DNA from: Hydractinia symbiolongicarpus
Taxonomy: Eukaryota > Cnidaria > Hydrozoa > Anthoathecata > Hydractiniidae
Direction: 5' to 3'
DNA length: 64,000 nucleotides
NCBI RefSeq assembly: GCF_029227915.1
Contig: NC_079888.1
Coordinates: 19,136,001-19,200,000 of the forward strand
In this document: positions 36,101-49,925 of the stretch, in pieces
Numbering within the stretch: position 1 is the stretch's first letter
Layout: each line of letters starts with the position of its first letter
Translations under genes and position numbers: made by a program
Notes under the pieces: model-generated
The model's input: only the letters and a program-made list of their open reading frames with translations
What the model was told of the DNA's origin: nothing
Database searches by the model: none

Positions 36101-39100
36101 TCTAGAAAATTAACCTCCTTACGGCAGCATTAAAAAACTAATACTCGCGGGGTGCAACTTCTTCACAATAACGAAAAGAAAAATTTTAGAAAAATAATCA
36201 TCCTCCCCCAACCTAAGGCAGTAAATGAAATGAAAGATTTTTGTTTGAAATTGAAAAGAAAAGAGATAAAACCTTACCGCGTTTGTTTTTTCCCGTTATA
36301 ACTTTTCAACAGTACATACAACCCTGCTGCATCTTTCACAGAGTTTGTACGTAGCTTCACCAACACATAGCTTTCGTTCTCTGTGGACGTGGTCAAACGC
36401 TTTGCTTCAAATTGCAAAATATAATTTTGTTGCTCTTCATCGACTGTAAGGCCACGAATTGACTCTGTAAATATCAGAATGTACATGAAGTAACGTCTGT
36501 TTGAAAATTAACGGAAAAATAGCGATGGACGAGGCAAAACCAACGTCAATAAAACAACAACACTGACAATAACCACAACAAACAAATATTGAAATCAACG
36601 ACAATAACAACGACAACGACAACGACTTTCACAATAATAACAAAAAAACGTACGTCTACAACAACGACAACGGCAATAGAAACAACAATTGAACAATAAC
36701 AATAATAATAATGTCAGTGATAATCATGACAACGACGACAACAACAACGACATGGAAAAAGCAATAAAAAAACAACCATAACAAAACGTTACCACAATAA
36801 TAAGGAGTAACACAAGAAAAGCACGGAACAAGTAATACCTAGTTGGTAATTTGAAAGTGTTGCTCCTGTGTTGAAATCGATCTCCATCAGTGCTTTTTTC
36901 TCCACATCAACTGCTACCATACGTTCCTGCACTTCTCCCTCGTTGTTTTTTTCTTGAATCAAAAAAGTTTCGTTGTTTCTATATGTAAAAGAATTTATTA
37001 AGACAGAAGAAACTCGATAATAGTCGAATAGAAATCGATTACCAAAACTTACAAATCGCTCCCATCTCGAATCACTGTTTTTACACCAGCTCTCAGTTCG
37101 TCCGATAACTCCAAATCGATCTCGTCAATTGAGAGAAAACGTATGTACGGAGGCTAGAAGAAGGAGATTATTTAACCGATGGATATGACTTATGAAAAAA
37201 AAGGAATGTATCAACGAATTATTTGTCGACACAATAAACACTGTAGCGAAATAACACATATGTATCAACAAAGAACACTTTCAGGTCTTTTTTAAATTAT
37301 TGTCGACTGTCATAGCAGAACGTTTGAACAATGGTGTTGAAAATGAAAAAATACACTACGACGCAATAAGAGAATATATTCTGTTAATGCTTATGTTGCG
37401 TTTGACAACTTTGGTTTTCTTTTTTCTGGTCAGTCACATACTTCAGGTTAAAAATCTACAAAAAAAATTAGACAGGAAATAAGACACGTCTCACTTTTTC
37501 TGTGCTGGGAGCATCAGTTTCTTCTAAAACATTCTTATCTAGTTGATCGCTGCATTTTTTGGGTTTACTTTCTTCTAACTCCTTACAATTTGTTACACTC
37601 TCCACCTCTGGTGTTTTACATTGTTCGTCTTCCAGCTTGTCACTAGAATCCGCATTACCAGTCTGAGAAACGAAAGTACAGATTCACAAATAAAGTGTCA
37701 TTCCCCATTACTATCACCTTTCTTCTCTTGTGGGTTGTACTAGACAAGCAACTATTACACAATGCCGTTTTTAACGACAGTAGATGTCGTCGTTGTTGTC
37801 ACATTGTCGTACACGTACACGTCAAAAGATTAACCTACTGTATTGGCAATTTCCTAAACATCATCTCTTTCTCGAGTTCTACTACGACTCGAACGGCCAG
37901 TAGACGCGTTGAAGTCTACAAAACCATCTAAAGACTTACTTTTTCATCAACCATTTCATTATAAAACGTCAACCACGAATCACCAGCATGATCTCTGAGC
38001 TTTTCGATTTGTTCGCGAAAGTTTTCCTCTTCGTGTTCCAGTTTGCTTAAACTTTCCGCTAAAAACAAACAAACATACTGGCCCTGCTCTTCCCATGAAA
38101 ACAAAAACATACCAGAGCCATGTACATTTTGCTACTATTTCTTTAAATATATAGGATAACTCAGGAGGATTTTTACTTGATTTTTTTTTTAGATTTTTTC
38201 AGATTTGGGAGACTTTAGGGAAAATTAAGGAAAGTGAAATTTAGAATCACAAGAATAAAGAATATCGAAAGAATTAAACAAGGAAAACAGATTGAATTGA
38301 TAAGATCTTATTTCCGCATTAGCTGATAAATATTTTTGTGACACGTGCATTACCTAATTTAAATTAACTTTAAATGCACCACAATGCTAAGTCTTTTTCT
38401 AACAGTTTTAAACAAATTAAACTTACTGTTTGCAGCAGAAACAGATGGAGGTTTTATTTGAACTATTCGGTCCTTCTAAAAAATAAAATATTTCACAAGT
38501 ATTGTGAAACAGTGACAGTGTGGATATACGATGGATTAATTGTTGATTGTTTAAATTAGGCATAGCGATGTAGAATTGCACTACAATATGATTGTCATGA
38601 CATGGTATAACGTGTTAATTAATTTCTGCAAAACACTTAAGCATACCTTCTTCGTTCTTGGCGAACGTGTGGCTGACGTTACGGACGACGACAGCTTTTG
38701 TGAACTCGATGTATCATTAACCACAGGAGAGGAAAACTTGTAAGGACTTGCTGGCTCGTTGATCACTGGAGAAGATGGAGCAACGAGGTCATCGCTAATT
38801 ACATCGAAGTTGTCTTGCGAAGTTAACATGTCTGTGATCTTGCTCTAAACACGTAAGATGAAAATTTTACTAAGTAATCTCATGTAGGTATACCCATACG
38901 GCATAATAATAAACAAAAAGGGAATTTTTCCCATCCCGAATCAGCAACTAACATTTTTCGTACAAAATAGGAATAACCACTTAGGAATTATTAGAATTAT
39001 GTATAAAAGCAACAAAAGAATAACACCTACCGTTTCTCGTTTGTTTGCTGCATACCCGTCCAAAGTCACCTAAAATAGCGAAATTGAAAAAAAAATTGAT

Positions 39101-42100
39101 CATGACGCATACGTTTTTTTAGAAGTATTTTCTTTAATTCTTTATTACAACAGCATAAGAGGCTCATTACTATCATACTATAACAAATTTGCAAGTAAAA
39201 GACTAAGGATCATTATACATCCAAGTCATTTCCGAAAAGAAAATGTGATTGGTTTACTGAGCCACGTGGCCGTTTGAATCAAAGAAAATGTAAATCGTTT
39301 CAACCTAATTGCTTTAATTAAAACTGTTTTTAAAAGAACTTCTCTGATGCATAAACTAAACAATAACAACAGCAACAAAATCAACAACGGGTCAAGGTAT
39401 ATATAAGAGTAGCTGTATTTTAATATAATAAAAAGATGCATAAGTTTGCTATATACATACTTCCTTGGCTCTACCACCAAATTGAGCAAAAATTCGCACC
39501 CTATGATTATGAACGTCTGTTAGGGGATTTCCCTTTACATGCAGTGCTGTCAGTAATGGTAGATTACCCAGGATCAACACATCCGGGACCTAAGAAAAGG
39601 ACTGTAATCACTCATTCAACATAATCTCATGGTTAACAGCTGTCCCACAACTGACAACAGAGTGAGTTGCCCTTCAACTAAGTGATATTTCTTTCCCCTA
39701 ACGAATTTAAACTAAAAACATGCCATCATGTCATACCAAAACTCGTTTGTCTAAAGTCAATTAGTTAGATTTATTTTTGCTTTTTGTCTATAAAAATAGT
39801 TCACTCTGTCAGTTTTTAACACTTTGTGTTACAGATGAACGAAGTAGATACGACGAGAAATCGCTGTGAATGTTCCCAACGGCTAAGAACTAGTTATGTC
39901 TTCCTTTACTTTAATTTGCACTTTCAAATTCTAATCTTATCAATCGATTCGTTATTCCAGTAAATCACTCACCTCATACAAGGAATTATTCGATAAATCT
40001 AAATGTTCAAGTGCGTACATCTTCTCTAAACCTAATGGATGAAGCAAAACCAGTTGTTGAAAATTAAAACATTTTAACTGACTGACTTGTGTAAGGAAAA
40101 TGACACTTTAGTACATTTCAAGATAACAATCCAAATATCAGCATGATAAAAACATATTCACAACTGAAAAATGTCAACTAATTTTTTACAACTCTGTGAT
40201 GGTAATCTTATATACATTCCTACATCCCAACTGGTAAAAGCTGCAGAGAATTACAGAAAAATCTTACAAACGAATTCTTATTTTACCATTTTCCGTCAAT
40301 CAATGAGAAAGAAACTTATTTCATAGTGGCAACTTAAAAAAAGCAAAGCAGAGAAAAATTTATTTACCAGCTATGTTCTGTATTCCATTTCCAGCTAAGT
40401 TCAACTTGCTAACACTTGGAACACGATAGGGAAACTCTGCCAGATGTCTAATCTCGTTGTACGAAAGGTTTAAATCTGTTAAAAAGATCAGCTCCTACAA
40501 ATATAAAAGATGAAGAAATTCATACTAAATATAAAGTAATATACTACGTCATCTGCCAAACTTAACTGTAAGTAAGTAAACTATGTAAGTGGGCCTAGCT
40601 AGATAGCTAGCTAGCTAGATAGCTAGATAGATAGCTAGGCCTACGTGCATATATTTTTACTGGCATTGTATCAGTAAAAAACATATCCAATACCTCTAAG
40701 TATTGTACTTCTGTCAACAGATTATGACTAAGGTCAAGTGTTGTGATGTTCGTAAGAAGAGTCTAAAAAAAGAAAAATACAAAAACACCATTCAGTTGTA
40801 ATTAAAACAACAGCTTTTGATTTTTTATCAACTGTGTGTTTTTGATCATGACACCATTTCGTTTACATTGAACAGTATCACATGGCATACTTAAGATTAA
40901 AAAAATGCATCAAGACTGATATTTTTTTGTAACATTAAAAGTACATGGTATGTTTTCATTTGATAGAAAACTTTACAGCTTCCATCCCTCTTCTATTCCC
41001 ATACACTATTTAACTTGTAGTACATAAGTTTGCGCTATTCATGGGACCTTTTTACCAATACTGAAGAATCTCATTTTTAGTACTTTTGCACATATCATTT
41101 TCTGTAAACCTTAAATTTACTTATGACTTTCTGAAGAAAAAAAATCATGCTTATTGCATAACTCTTCTTTTTCTTCTTTTGCACCTAATATATACAACTT
41201 TTTATGTCGAGTTTCAAAACATATAAAACTTACGCAATTTACACAGTGTATTTTTTCAGAGTTTTACAATGTAAACAACTTACAATGGAATAATCAACAG
41301 AATGAATATCGTTGTGACTGAATGAAGCTTTTTGTATCTTATCCCATGTTTGGAATTGACTGACTACATCACTGTGTGCTTCTTTACCAGAACTCACTGT
41401 CATCAACACACCTTGTGTCCAACTGTCACTACCAATCAAAAAGTCCTAATGCAGAAAAAAAGGCAATATACGCAAGTTTTTTTAAAACACAATGCTTATA
41501 GGGTTACGAAGTCTTAATTCACCCTGCATTTGCATAAATATTGCATGAAAAGACAAATACAAATCATGTTGCACTAAACCCACTGTGGGCATCTCTAACA
41601 TATTGCCTGATGAGCTGGTTTCACAGACCCACTGCACTATGTGCGTTAATATGTTGATGACGCATACAGAAAGCTTGATCGGATGGATCTGCTTTATCTA
41701 CATAAATTATATGTTTTATAAAATGCTGAAAAGCGTCATAGTATAGTTCATCTCCAATTTTAAATTATATTTATGAAAAGGAGCCACTTGGCATTGGTTG
41801 AACACCACTACCTGCTTTTGACGGGTAAATTCGATCTTCCGAAAAAGGGCTAAAACTTGTTAAATAAGCCACTAAATGTGTGCAAGTTTAAAATAAAATA
41901 AAAAACATTTTACTAAAAATATCCAGTATGCTATGTGTAAAATAAAGAGTGAAACAAAGGTAATAAAAATAAAGAAGAGTATAATATTGTAGAGCATTAA
42001 AGAATTGACCACAAGTAATAAAGCACTGAAAATATGGTACACGCATAACATAATGTAAGTAGTTCACAGTCATTGAAAGATAAACCAAGATAAGAAAAAT

Positions 42101-45100
42101 GATGAACCTAGACACAAGGAGAATAAATTAAAAAGTCTTTAAAAGTTTTAAAGTGCCAAAAATGAAGCAAAAAGAGGTTGCGGCTCTATTTTTTCGAAAT
42201 TTGAATTCAGCCTGTCATACAAAACGTACATACTTTTAAAAGCTGCAAGCATTTGTGGGCGCGAAGTTCGATCATGTTCTTCTGAATGGATTCGATTCCC
42301 TCCATCAACTCAATATCACATTTCTGTACCTACAGTCAAACAAAGACAAGAAACTAAAATTACTGTGTTACATAAAGATGGCAAAAATAGGAGAACTACT
42401 GGTGTATACCTCCAGGTATTGCAGTGATTTAAAGATGGATAAATCATAATTTAGATTGTTCTGTCCAATAAACATATGATTTTCATCGCCTGGATAAACC
42501 TAAAAAAAGATTAACAGAGTTATATGGCTACATTAAGAATCATTAGGTGAAATAGTAAATTCGGTTATTAGCCAGATTTATCAGAACTCACTCTTCTTTA
42601 CTAATGGCGAAACTTCCAATTTGTAATTTATGAGTAATGAAATGTGCATGCAAATTTTCCTATATCCACAATGTTACAACAACTGATAAAACCCTTTTTA
42701 GCTTTTTTTCGTTACCTGACCAATTGCACTAGTAAGCTGATGTAAACAAATAGGAAATGCCAAAATCAGTAACCACTCTTGGAGGATGAGAAATATTTTT
42801 AAGGTTTGCTTAAGGTCTGTTTAACCTAATTTTTACATGTGGTCAATTAAAAAATTATAAGACACTTACAAGAATTTTTGGTACTTGTTGTATGAAAGAA
42901 TAAAGATGGCCAATGTCAGCTTTTGGATTACTTCCCTCTAAAAGAAAGGAAAAAAATTGATGAAAAAAAATCAAGATAAAATTAGACCACATCCAAGAGA
43001 AACAGGAAACTATACTGTTACATCACATCGATTACAAACAGCATTCAAAAAGGCAAAAAGTTAAAATTTATTATATACAAAATTTTCGCATACAAATTAA
43101 GTAGATATCGATTGATAAAAACTTTAAAAAGGGCTACAAGACAGAAAAAATAAGGCAAACATCGTATTGAAACACTCAAACTCACCACATGTTGGTAATG
43201 GCAGCAGTAGTCTCCGGTTGATACAATGTATTTGTAGTGGAGTAATTTTGAACGTCAATTTCTTAGCCAGCAACTCATCACCTAAATTTTGAAGAATTTT
43301 AGCATGTGCAGAGAACAGAATTAGAAGTGATAATACAACTAATATTGTCTGTTGTTTCAGATTGATTTTCTTATGCTACCACAAAACACAAACTAAATTC
43401 ATTTATGAGTTACACCACACAAATACTCAAAATAGTAATTTTTACTGTTTGAAAAACACTGAAACTAAATTACAACTATATATTAAATCTCTTCGCCATT
43501 TTGTATTTTGAAAATCAATATATATTTTTTAAGTAAAAGCTTTTCGGCTATACAAAAGTAGTATGCAAAAGTTGAAATTAAAAAGTTCACTCTGTTTTGT
43601 ATACAAAGTTGATACATTAGAAACATCATAATACATGAAATAGAAGTAACTGAGTGTGATAAAAGGAATAATTAAAAGATATTACACAAGTTAAAAGATA
43701 ATCTACGTGATAACTTACATGCCTACAAGATTTTGACCCGTACCAAAATATTTCATTAAAATTTCATTTAGGCCATTTCTAGACCCGGTGTAGATTTCCA
43801 AAAAAAACAGGAATTTTACCCTTTTTTATAGAATAACATATTTTTCACATTCTACTGTATTTCACCTATTAACTACCCTGAACCTTTTTTACTGTTTTGA
43901 AAATATAAAGTGGGATTTAAAAGAGAAGAGGCAGACGGGCGAAAAATATAGAAAATTTTTCATTATTTTCTACGTAATTATTTTTATCTGAAGTTTGACA
44001 AAACAAAATTTTCAGACAACACCTTTATATTAATTCGTCTGTATCAGCACAAAGAAGGTTTTAAAATAGATTATAAATGTAAAGTTATATTATTTAATCG
44101 ATATAATTTGGCAACGTAATTGAGCTTTAAGCATTTCCTTGCAATAAATACAGAACACAAGAACCAAGTTTCAATTAGCTCATTGATAGTAAAACTTACT
44201 ACAGAAGAAACAAATCAAAACATTGAGGGTTTAAAATTAAGTATATTGTATACAAACTGCTTACCAATTTCAAAGAGGTCGCCAGCCAACTGGTTGCATA
44301 CGGTGTTAACATCCTAAAGTGTTATCATAATTGATTCTTAAACCAAAATAACAACCTATCTTCACAGGTTTTGTGATTGCTGTGGTTGGATTAAACGGAC
44401 AAACATTTGGTTAAATATCATGTGTTGTAAAAAAAAAGATGCAAAGCAGGACATGCAACAAAACGATAAAAAAGGGTAAATTATTTTTTTTGGAAAAATT
44501 CATGCTTCACAGGTGGTAAATAACAAAAGTGAGATTCTATCAAAAACAAACTGTTTTGAAAGTGTTTCTTGTTTCTAACAGAAAATGGGTAAAAACAAGC
44601 TGTTTTGAAAGTGTTTCTTGTTTCTAACAAAAAATGGGTAAAAACAAGCTGTGTTTAGTCAGGGAGAGACAATTTTCCTCTTGGCACAAGGTAAACCCTA
44701 ACGAGTGTAAATTACCGAAATCAAAACATCAACATTTAAGTAAACTAGTTGGTGGTCCATGAAAAAATCCACAGGTTCACCCGTCGTTTTTCCATCTCAT
44801 TGTGTGTGCCTCGCTACTTGCGGTGCCATTTTGTGTTGCAGACAGAATTATACTGGTATTATAATATAGACAACAAAATAACATACAAATTGATCTATTT
44901 CTAAGAATTCAACCAGTGGTATTGGAATATCAACCAAAGTATGCAACACTGTTTTCAAATATTTTTCCAACAACTTTTTCCGTTTCTCAATATGGGATGG
45001 ATTTAAGTTACCAACGATTTTCTTTGGTGGTAGTAGCTCCCATGCTAGGCCGCAAAGTTGAACAAGCTACAAAAAAAACAAAGAGAAGTTGTTGATGCTC

Positions 45101-46736
45101 CGGACATTTACTGAACAAGGCTAGTTACACAAGATTCAAATTAGAAATATGAAGGTCAGTTCGCAAAAATCTAGTGAATTTAGAAAAAAAAATCTTTGTA
45201 GTTGAGGTCACTTGACATTGATCCCTTGTTAATGGTTGTTTTGTTGCTACAATGATTACATAAATATGTGATGCAAACGATTGGTGAAACAGCATTTTGA
45301 CTGGTAAATAGGTATTTAAACCTGCAAATCTACCAAGTCAAATCTACTAAGGTGAAATTTCAAAGCAGTACAAGACTTTATCTCAAACACCCCAGAAAAA
45401 AATGCAGTTTTTGATCAGTGTGCATGCTTCAAAGTTACAAACACAAGTTTTAGCCTGTTACAGGCAAACTCCAACTAAAACCAAAACCCCCTTAAAAAAT
45501 TTTTTAATGCAGTGTGAAATTTCACTTCGTCAAAAATTTACTTTCGTTTCATTGGGGGGGCTGCCTAGCTGACTTATAATAACTGATGAGAGAAACCAAT
45601 TTTACCAGACCTTCAAAGCTGTTATGTGCCCATAAATCCAATGTAAGTTATTATGAATTCAATCTAATATAAAACTATTGAGATATGATCCATGTTCTAT
45701 ACTTGTCAAAATATAATATACTGATTGCTATGACAGGACCAACTTTGATAAAGATCTTAACAACAACAAAGTGTAAAGTCTAAGCCAGTAGTTAAAATGA
45801 AAATCATTTACATTGGAACTTTTACGTATTCTGCACAGGGTGTAATCCAGGGTTCTCAGTAGCTGTTTAACGGCTACTATTGAAAATCTCAATTAAAACT
45901 TTTCTTGAGTTTCCCAACTACATTTACTCCAAAATATGGGACATATATAAGACGTAGAGGTTGTGAGGTAATAAGATTAAATTAATATCTCAACCACCTT
46001 GAAAAAATTCTTTTTCAAAATTATTTGTGATTTAATGGCCCTATTTTACATTTCTGGATTACACCATACTGTATTTAGGTTGAATTTTTACTTATGATAA
46101 ATTACTTGCAAGCTGGAAGATATCCACAAAATACACACCTCTTCATGGAGTCTATGAAATTCTCGATATCGTCGAGAAACCACCCAGCTACATTCTTGAA
46201 TGTGGACTTCAATTTTATACACCTAAGACCAGAAAAAAGTTGTTTAAAGCAAGTAAAACAAAATTACATACAGTTTGTTCTTCGTTGAACAAACTGATAT
46301 CTCCTTAGATTTATCATGTTTTTTGGCTATTCTCACAATCAGTGGGTATTGCTTACAAAGTTATTCTAATACTTTGGCGAAATTAAAAAAAACAAAAACA
46401 CTGCGATTACAATAAAGAAATAATTAACATTTCTCCTTAGGTTGACACATACTGCAGTAGCTACAACCTCGAGAGGGGTGAACTAAAAACACATCCACTT
46501 ACAACATATTTGTCAACTTTTTCGAAATCGTTAATAGCAATGTTTCGAATCTTGTTCTTCTTTTGTTCTTTTGTTAGGAATTCCATTGTTAAGTCATGTT
46601 CAGTTGCTTTGGGTGGTATTTGTTCTTTAAAGGATACAGTCCTATTTGTTTTTACACATAAATTATGATGCGCATCTGGCAGATAATTACTCCATTCTAG
46701 CGGTGATGTTTCATCATTGAATGTTTCCTCTGCCAT
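33138..46736 (-). CDS. NISCH: Nischarin (PX, LRR, duplicated C-terminal module), 22 exons
   Basis: Exons, minus strand: 46736-46503, 46222-46139, 45066-44887, 44313-44265, 43281-43186, 42937-42870, 42499-42410, 42329-42234, 41445-41284, 40762-40694, 40494-40368, 40031-39973, 39589-39461, 39069-39031, 38844-38647, 38475-38427, 38058-37940, 37662-37495, 37153-37053, 36978-36839, 36464-36278, 35598-33138. All have GT/AG borders and matching phases; they total 4,905 nt, or 1,634 residues (human nischarin has about 1,500). Residues 72-170 are a PX domain ([25 protein letters not shown]), known in the family to bind PI3P on endosomes. Residues 268-481 are leucine-rich repeats ([22 protein letters not shown]). 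Residues 482-820 are disordered to coiled. Residues 893-1208 and 1269-1626 are two copies of the nischarin C-terminal module, each with VVGLFDQ and a WPLPS/YPLPS motif. Known role of the family: an integrin-binding endosomal scaffold restraining PAK signalling and migration. An exon upstream of the ATG cannot be excluded. Confidence 0.9.
35702..35975. repeat. 32-bp repeat carrying p53-type decamers, nischarin intron 21
   Basis: Five exact or functional matches to RRRCWWGYYY (GAACATGTTC or GAACATGTTT) begin at 35763, 35790, 35854, 35886 and 35918. A one-base variant begins at 35822. Spacing is 27 and then 32 bp. The flanking unit is ACATTTCCA plus an AT-rich stretch. The repeat lies wholly within the intron between exons 21 and 22. 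Confidence 0.85.
36540..36790. repeat. CAA/CGA/AAT trinucleotide-rich tract
   Basis: Imperfect ACAACGACAACGAC-type microsatellite within nischarin intron 20. No coding use is seen. Confidence 0.75.
40598..40640. repeat. TAGC/TAGA tetranucleotide microsatellite
   Basis: Interspersed TAGC and TAGA tetramers inside nischarin intron 10. Confidence 0.85.
44545..44653. repeat. 49-bp tandem duplication
   Basis: CTGTTTTGAAAGTGTTTCTT begins at 44551 and again at 44600, with a third partial start at 44649. It lies in nischarin intron 3. Confidence 0.85.
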
Positions 46737-48409
46737 TGCACGTTTTCATGTTTTTTTATTATTTTTCTATTAATAAAAACAAAATATTAGCTTCAAAGAA
46801 ACAGATGTGACTTGACGTTTAAAAGTCATCTATTTATGCTGTTTTCTTGAAAATGTTTTGCAAGACATAACTGAAAAAACTTATACTTAATATTGTGAAA
46901 TAAAATTAAACAGAAAGAATAAACCTGAAACGTAAAAAATAATTCTTCTTCCAATTTATAATTTTAAAAGTGCATCCTAAAAAAAAATAAGTCAAGCTAC
47001 CATTCTTTGCATTTTCAATGGAAAAATGTGAAGATATTTGTAAACCAGAACTAGTCGTTGTCTGTGTAAACAAGTGCTTATTGAGCTTTAACACCTCTTT
47101 TTTTATAAAAAGCACAATTTTAGGAAACATGAGGCTGTGATTATAGGACCTCCTGCTGAAAAGCATTTTTAAGGTATAAAACAGACAAATTCTCAGAACA
47201 TCCTTTTTAAAATTACCTGCCTGAAAAAAAAAGTATGTTTCCTAAAAGAAGATGTGTGCGTAAATTGACACCTTTTCATAGATTTTTTTTTTTAATTTTC
47301 AACGTTTTCTTTGAAACTTTCTCTGCATTTGTTTTTCCCTGATATTTGTGACAAACTTCCTCACCCTGAAAGCCAAAAAAATTTAAACAAAAAGATATTT
47401 TATTTTCAGTTTAAAATTGCAATTTCAAGTCCTCTTTCTGAAAAAACAACACGGAATTATGCTTGTAAAATACAATAGTAAAGAATAAGATCCTAACAAG
47501 GTAATTAAACGCAAATAGCTACTGTAAAAAAGTTCCTATCTTACATTTTTGACATTTTTGACATTTCCAGACTATTTTCTATTCTAGAAGTGCAAACAGT
47601 TTGTTTTCGGTATATTACTCACAGTATAAATAAAACAAATTTTTGATATACAAATATGTTGGAAGACAATATAGGGGGGTTGTTGTTAATGCATTGGTCA
47701 CTAAATTACAACTCTACAATGAAAGAAGAAGAAAGCAAACTTGTAGAATTGAACTATTGTTTTCATCTATCTCTGTAAAAATAATATAATCTGTGTGGTC
47801 TGATCAAATAATTTTTATTATTTTGATCCCCCTATCTCCTCAACTAATAAATAGCCAAAAATGATTTTTGATGTTGCCCATAGATTAGTTGTAGCTGTCA
47901 AAATGTCACGTAGAATCATGACATAAAGCTTTTCTTCTGCATCGATAATTTCAGTGAGGCATATATGCTGAAATAGCTGTAAGGAAAAATTACTTTTTAG
48001 TGTTCGAGCTAGTTAAGACCAAGTTTAAACATTTTACGTACCCATTATAACAGTTTTAACAGTGTTAAAAATATTCTAAAGAAGAGTTTGAACATCTCTG
48101 CAGTATGTAAAACATTGTCGCCTGTATTTACTTAAAAGTGTGCAGATGTGTAGTGAATAAACTTGTAAAGAAACACAGCGAGGCAGGACAACAATAAAAA
48201 ATTAAAATTAATTTTGATGACTTCAGTCAATACATAACTTTTTTGTTGTTGAAAAGTACTTTTGACAAACGATTGAACAGATATTAAGTTTTTTGATGCG
48301 TCGTACGCCCATCAGTCCTAAATGCATATATTGGCCAGGTATATTGGCAAAGCTTTGGGAAATTTGACTAACTTGGGTCTAAGGTGGTCACTAGTAACCA
48401 GTGTATGCA

Positions 48410-48460
48410 AAAATAACTGATTTCACCACCTCGTTCCTAAGTTATTTGGCTTTAAAATTA
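48410..48460 (-). repeat. Dispersed repeat fragment shared with 26.95 kb
   Basis: On the minus strand AACGAGGTGGTGAAATCAGT matches AACGAGGTGGTGACGTCAGT near 26,963, within a shared core of about 45 bp that begins with an AATAACT block. Confidence 0.55.
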
Positions 48461-48925
48461 TAAGTGCATTGTAATGGCTTTATTCTTAAAAATTTGTTAA
48501 AGTCAGAATAATGTTATTGACACCTAATTTGTCAATTAACTTATCAGACATACAAACACAAAAAAATAAATGCAAAAGTTTGTAAAGTACTCAGAAGAAA
48601 CAAAATAAAAACAATTCAAGGTTGCGTTTGTAAAAAAAGTAAAAACACCTTGGGCTTTCTTAAAAATTTGTAAACATCGCATAGGTGTTTTTTTAGTTTT
48701 TTTGTGTGTAAAAATGGATATTAAACACGAAATAATGAGCAACATTTAAATCTATAGAGACACATAAGGTATCTTATATCTTATATTGTGACACTTTGAC
48801 CTCTTTGCTATCAACTATTATATCAAAAACCACATCACATATGATATCAAAGGAAATCAAGTTTAGTATAACATTGGAATAAAAAATCTTCATACCCTAA
48901 TTGGGCGACATGTATCGTTTAATTA

Positions 48926-48990
48926 GCGGAGATGATGTAGTGGTAGCGCATTCACTTTGTAATTCAGGTTAAGTCCCTGCTACAGCGCAC
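48926..48990 (+). repeat. tRNA-derived SINE head (degenerate)
   Basis: TGTAGTGGTAGCGCA resembles a Pol III A box and AGGTTAAGTCCCTGC a B box, with tRNA-like spacing. The acceptor and anticodon arms do not pair, so it is not a functional tRNA gene. The SINE body probably extends to about 49,230. Confidence 0.45.
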
Positions 48991-49861
48991 TTTAAATGTA
49001 TTGTTGTTAACTGGCTTGTGTGGCAGGCAAGCAAGTTACAGCAATGATATGCGTTCCCTGACAGTAATGTTACATAATTACAGTCGGAAGCGAGCCAGCC
49101 ATTAGGAATTCCCAAGGACATTAACACTTCCTGTTACTTCTTTACTTGCTTAATAATTACACAATAGCTTGACCTATTGAGACTGTCATTTGTATTAATT
49201 CCCATAGTGGAAAGGCACTTTTATAACTCCTTACAGGATAAGCAAAAGTTATAAAACTTAGTTAAAAAAAAAAATTAGCTGCTGACGTATTACTAGGAAC
49301 CAATGGATAGTTATATTTTTAATTCAGCTCAATCTAGGCTTAATCTGACTAATATTGTAAATAGACAAAATGGTAAAACCAAGAGAGCAAATTTGGTGGT
49401 GCCACGTTTCTTATATTAACAATAGCTAAAGGTTTCCACTCATTTTTATTAAAAAAAAATAATTGTTTTTTTAGATAGTTCCAAACTACTTTCATGAAAC
49501 AAAATTTTAGAATTTCACAATTTTTTGCTTTTCTAACGAAAGGTCTACAAAAAAAATATTTCATTAACTTTTAACAATTTGGACATTGTTCAGTACATTC
49601 TTGCAAAATTCGAATATTTTTTAGTTCAGCTGATGCCAATAATGGCAAAACAAGGGTTTTCCTCATTAACCATGCAGCAAGTAAAATTTGTAATAAGATT
49701 GCTGACATTTTAAGAAATAGTACTATAGACAAATTATTACAGAAAGTCAACTGTGAGAATAGAAAAAAAATATGGAATCCTGCTAAAGCGAACATTTAGC
49801 CCCCAATGAATCACTAATAGTGTAGCTGGTCTTTTTAATTACAGTGTACTTTCCATAACTG

Positions 49862-49925
49862 GTAGCCTAATGAGAGAGGATTAGCTTTCGGTACGGGAGG
49901 GTTCAAACACCAGCTAATCCATGCC
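49862..49925 (+). repeat. Second tRNA-like SINE head
   Basis: GGGTTCAAACACC is a good B-box match, preceded by a weaker A-box-like stretch at TAGCCTAATGAGAGAGG. No intact tRNA fold is visible. Confidence 0.35.

Noticed and set aside
46461-46502. Extension of the first nischarin exon to 46461
   Set aside because: A GTAAGT donor at 46502 and in-phase PX sequence in the next exon show that the extension is intronic.
48926-48990. Functional tRNA gene
   Set aside because: A- and B-box-like sequences are present but the acceptor and anticodon stems do not pair.
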